A stretch of 24,818 bases of DNA from a virus. The position numbers were made by a program, and so were the translations under genes. Where the stretch lies: positions 1-24,818 of the IMG/VR virus record IMGVR_UViG_3300035212_001195; one strand, written 5' to 3'. Of this stretch, positions 22,389 to 24,818 are shown in pieces; the stretch's first letter is position 1, and each line of letters begins with the position of its first letter. The notes under the pieces are model-generated. The model had not been told where the DNA came from. It did not search any database and saw only the letters and a list, made by a program, of their open reading frames with translations.

Positions 22389-23166
22389 TGTCGCACTTCT
22401 TCGAGCCGCAAGCGGACTAGAAAGATTAATGGCTGGAGCCCCAGTGGGTCCAGTAAAAGATAGCAATGTAGCACAGATATCTGCATTCCTATATCATCAA
22501 GCCAATGTGCTTGCCAAATTAGATTCAGATGCAGCATTTAAAAAACTATTTAAAAGAACAATATTTGATAGCATTAATAAAGAGTTCGGTCAGTATATAG
22601 ATGCAAAGGCAAGAGTAAAGCCAAACTCATTACACCATGTATACGAGTGGAATAAAGCTGGACAGCCTACAAGTAGACTATTTCTATTAAAACAAATAGA
22701 TTCATCTGGACTATCATTTAAAATAGACTCAAACTTTATTCTTTCAAGATCAGCTGTTCCATCAAGAAACAAAAAGCAAAAGAAGAAATACATATTTGCA
22801 AATAAGGCGGATGTAATGGAAGCTGGGCTACCAGTTACAATAAGACCAAAGTCTGCAGAAAGACTTGTATTTGAATTAGACGGAATAACAGTCTTTATGC
22901 CAAAGGGCTCATCCGTAACAGTAAAAAGCCCAGGCGGAAAAGCATCAAGCAATCAATTTAAATTGGCCTACTCACAATTCTTTTCAGGCAACCTAGTGAA
23001 TATAGCAATCAAAAATTCTGGATTTCAAAACCTATTTAATGCGGGAATGACAAAAGCGCTAGCAGTCCCAGGATCAATAAAGAAAATCCAATATTCATTT
23101 AGCCCTAACGCAATAAGAGCAGAGGCAGATATGTCATTGGCAAAAGCATTTGGAGGGGCACTATGA
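22378..23166 (+). CDS. HK97 gp10-like neck/tail-connection protein
   Basis: 262 aa from TTG 22378, chosen because GGAG (22364-22367) is ten bases upstream; an in-frame TTG at 22324 would overlap the upstream gene far more. Contains 'AFKKLFKRTIFDSINKEFGQ', 'LHHVYEWNKAGQPTSRLFLL' and 'MPKGSSVTVKSPGG', the pattern of gp10-type neck proteins. Its place between head closure and tail terminator agrees. The C-terminal segment has 'GMTKALAVPGSIKKIQYSFS'. Overlaps the terminator gene by four bases (ATGA). Confidence 0.72.
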   Translation: MESNVALLRAASGLERLMAGAPVGPVKDSNVAQISAFLYHQANVLAKLDSDAAFKKLFKRTIFDSINKEFGQYIDAKARVKPNSLHHVYEWNKAGQPTSRLFLLKQIDSSGLSFKIDSNFILSRSAVPSRNKKQKKKYIFANKADVMEAGLPVTIRPKSAERLVFELDGITVFMPKGSSVTVKSPGGKASSNQFKLAYSQFFSGNLVNIAIKNSGFQNLFNAGMTKALAVPGSIKKIQYSFSPNAIRAEADMSLAKAFGGAL

Positions 23167-23669
23167 TAGATTATAATATAGACGCAATGTATGAGATAAG
23201 AAAGCACCTATGGCAAGAGCTTATATTGAATAAAATATTCAATGACTCAGATTACTATAGTGATAATATAGGCAAAGAGATTATCCCAATTATCCCAGTC
23301 CAGCAACAGCCCGAGTTAAATCAATTTTTAAGCGGGAAGAAGCATATAGTCTATGACAAGATAGGCCTATCCTATGAAGAGAACTGGATGATATGCTGCG
23401 AAAAGATTCTATTTACTATATATGCCACTGATTTTTCAGAGATCAATCAGATTAGAAATTTAATGCTAGACGTATTTAGAAGAATGGACGACTCAGCCAA
23501 AGATCTAAATGCCTCAAAATCAACTCCAAAGATTAAGTTCTTTAACACAATGGTTGCCGAAATATCACCCACTGAGCCATCCCAAGAGCTACAGGGATTT
23601 TTGTCTGCAGATGTGATCCTTGAGGTTAAATATGCAAGAACGACAGACGGAGATGGAAGATTTAACTAG
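23163..23669 (+). CDS. Tail terminator/completion protein
   Basis: 168 aa. Starts at ATG within the previous stop. 'MYEIRKHLWQELILNKIFND' and the middle 'ILFTIYATDFSEINQIRNLM' with 'DVFRRMDD' and 'LQGFLSADVILEVKYARTTD' are typical of tail-terminator proteins, which cap the tail tube at the head end in siphoviruses and myoviruses. Position directly before the major tail protein supports it. Low similarity is normal for this family, so the call rests partly on gene order. Confidence 0.72.
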   Translation: MIDYNIDAMYEIRKHLWQELILNKIFNDSDYYSDNIGKEIIPIIPVQQQPELNQFLSGKKHIVYDKIGLSYEENWMICCEKILFTIYATDFSEINQIRNLMLDVFRRMDDSAKDLNASKSTPKIKFFNTMVAEISPTEPSQELQGFLSADVILEVKYARTTDGDGRFN

Positions 23670-23670
23670 G

Positions 23671-23699
23671 TTGCTTTTGGGTGCATTATACTCTAAAAT
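23671..23699 (+). promoter_or_regulatory. Candidate promoter for the major tail protein
   Basis: TTGCTT (23671-23676), 17-base spacer, TAAAAT (23694-23699). The 121-base gap also holds an AT dinucleotide run (about 23755-23765) and the AGGAGG site (23776-23781). CTCTAA (23691-23696) and TTAGAG (23705-23710) form a small inverted repeat over the -10 and start, possibly an operator. Confidence 0.5.
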
Positions 23700-23790
23700 T
23701 AGTCTTAGAGGAAAAGAGCCTAGCCAGCTTGATTTAAAGTTTTAAAGTAAGTCAATATATATATATTTATTTAACAGGAGGTTTTACAAC

Positions 23791-24528
23791 ATGGCACAAA
23801 ACACAGGTAATGCTAGAAATATTCTCGTTGGTGCGTCTCCACTGTTTCTTTCAGTAACAGACATCACTAGCGGAGACTACGTAGCTTCTGCACCAGCAGG
23901 AGTTAAGAATGATTTCGCAGCAAACAAGAATAAGACAGTTCCAGCATTTAAAACTGGAGAGTCTTACACAGATTCTTTGAACAAAGTAGACACCACGACA
24001 GCAGCAACAGGTGCAGTATCACCAGCTCTTGATACAAAGGGTGCATTTTACCGTAACGTAGGTTACACAAACAATGGTCTTCAGGTTACATACAACCCAT
24101 CATACGGTTCAGTAACAGTAGATCAGCTTCTTGACACAGCAAAGCTTTTCAAGGAGTCTATGGAAGTTATGATCGCAACAGAAATGGCAGAAGGTACTCT
24201 TGAGAACGTTCTTGCAGTATTCGGTCAGCGCTCAACAACACTTACAGAATCTGGCAAAAAGCTAGGTCTTGCAGGTGGAGCTCTTGGTGAAGCGCCAACA
24301 GAGCGTCAGCTTATTGCAGTTGGTCAAGCACCAACTTCAACAGCAGAATCTGCAACTGAGCGTGTATACTATGCACGTCGTGTTCTTTCTGTACAACAGT
24401 CACAGTTCTCTTTGGCTCGTAACGCAGCATCAACATTCCCAGTAACATTCCGTTTGCTACCATCTGGTGAGTTAACTCACGCAGGTGAAGAATACGGTTT
24501 CATCGTAGACCGCGTTCTTTCAGCATAA
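23791..24528 (+). CDS. Major tail (tube) protein
   Basis: 245 aa; the strong AGGAGG (23776-23781) is nine bases before ATG. 'RNILVGASPLFLSVTDITSG', 'AFYRNVGYTNNGLQVTYNPS', 'GSVTVDQLLDTAKLFKESME' and 'MIATEMAEGTLENVLAVFGQ' match phage major tail/tube proteins, which stack as hexamers along the tail. The C-terminal 'YYARRVLSVQQSQFSLARNA' with 'FRLLPSGELTHAGEEYGFIV' agrees. CGT/CGC arginine codons and a strong terminator, as for the capsid gene, indicate high expression. Confidence 0.87.
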   Translation: MAQNTGNARNILVGASPLFLSVTDITSGDYVASAPAGVKNDFAANKNKTVPAFKTGESYTDSLNKVDTTTAATGAVSPALDTKGAFYRNVGYTNNGLQVTYNPSYGSVTVDQLLDTAKLFKESMEVMIATEMAEGTLENVLAVFGQRSTTLTESGKKLGLAGGALGEAPTERQLIAVGQAPTSTAESATERVYYARRVLSVQQSQFSLARNAASTFPVTFRLLPSGELTHAGEEYGFIVDRVLSA

Positions 24529-24549
24529 TTAATTAAATTAATTAATAGG

Positions 24550-24580
24550 ACCCCCCCAAGAAATTGGGGGGTTTCCTATT
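24550..24580 (+). terminator. Rho-independent terminator after major tail protein
   Basis: CCCCCCAA (24552-24559) pairs with TTGGGGGG (24564-24571) closed by a GAAA tetraloop, followed by TTTCCTATT. Similar in build to the capsid terminator. Confidence 0.85.
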
Positions 24581-24607
24581 GCCCTTATATTTTCTATATG
24601 ATACAAT
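24579..24607 (+). promoter_or_regulatory. Promoter with -35 and extended -10 for tail assembly genes
   Basis: TTGCCC (24579-24584), 17-base spacer, TACAAT (24602-24607) preceded by TG at 24599-24600. The -35 overlaps the end of the terminator. Confidence 0.6.
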
Positions 24608-24636
24608 AATTATAAGTAGATCCTAGGAGGATTAAA

Positions 24637-24818
24637 TTGGCAACAACAGTATATGATGTAGAAGAAATTACATTACAAAATGGAGACAAAGTTACGCTTA
24701 AGCCTTTAACAATTAAAGACCTAAGAGCGTTTATGGAAGCCATAAATAAGACAGCAGAAGCAACAACAGAAAATGATACGTTAACAGTATTAATTGATGC
24801 GTGTGCAGTTGCACTATC
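24637..24818 (+). CDS. Tail assembly chaperone, 3'-truncated
   Basis: 60 residues visible before the window ends. TTG start, fixed by AGGAGG at 24625-24630 six bases upstream. The opening 'VYDVEEITLQNGDKVTLKPL' then TIKDLRAFMEAI and 'LTVLIDACAVAL' is the pattern of tail assembly chaperones (lambda gpG-like), which bind the tape-measure protein before tail assembly. Position directly after the major tail protein is standard. Many such genes have a programmed frameshift to a longer form further downstream; that region is outside the window. Confidence 0.75.
   Translation, partial: MATTVYDVEEITLQNGDKVTLKPLTIKDLRAFMEAINKTAEATTENDTLTVLIDACAVAL

Noticed and set aside
1-24818. tRNA genes, integrase, insertion sequences or a diversity-generating retroelement
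   Set aside because: The Mtd-like N-terminal domain made me look for a reverse transcriptase or template/variable repeat pair, but none is visible; no tRNA cloverleaf or transposase was recognised in the gaps.

Overview
The window is part of a tailed-phage genome (Caudoviricetes, siphovirus-like), or a prophage of that type. It is AT-rich, every convincing gene is on the + strand, and genes are tightly packed with 1-11 nt overlaps. I see no bacterial housekeeping genes, integrase, terminase, lysis genes, tRNAs, insertion sequences or CRISPR arrays. The host cannot be proven from the sequence. An AT-rich genome, extended -10 promoters, three apparently leaderless genes, PASTA/FN3/LamG adhesins and the HK97-type head genes would suit a phage of a low-GC aquatic actinobacterium; this is inference.

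Region 1 (1-8815), adhesion module: a partial Ala-rich tail fibre with perfect 57-bp repeats; a PASTA protein with a PP[F/H/Y]F tetrapeptide array and a Cys-rich end; a small putative zinc protein; three fibre-like proteins; a 910-aa fibre with an Mtd_N-like head and 45-aa repeats; and an FN3 protein carrying a longer PP[F/H/Y]F array. The fibre genes share modules and even identical DNA blocks, so the locus looks recombinogenic.

Region 2 (8878-14303), oxygenase module: a small hypothetical protein, then a tightly coupled run of five divergent 2-oxoglutarate/Fe(II) dioxygenases (prolyl-4-hydroxylase-like, each with HxD...H and a distal Arg/Lys) and two DUF6065-like proteins. The module begins directly after the longer proline-rich array gene. 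The main hypothesis is that these enzymes hydroxylate the proline/aromatic arrays or other adhesins of the virion. This is inference from domain content and gene order.

Region 3 (14331-16456): a two-LamG-domain putative carbohydrate-binding protein and a small hypothetical protein, each behind an extended -10 promoter that would give a leaderless mRNA.

Region 4 (16453-24818), head and tail morphogenesis: portal; XkdF-like protease fused to a scaffold-like tail, with a strong internal ribosome site for separate scaffold production; major capsid protein and terminator; SAP/HeH-like protein; head-tail adaptor; head closure; gp10-like neck protein; tail terminator; major tail protein and terminator; and the start of a tail assembly chaperone. 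Nine candidate promoters and two strong terminators divide the window into transcription units. No gene-free stretch exceeds about 125 bases.
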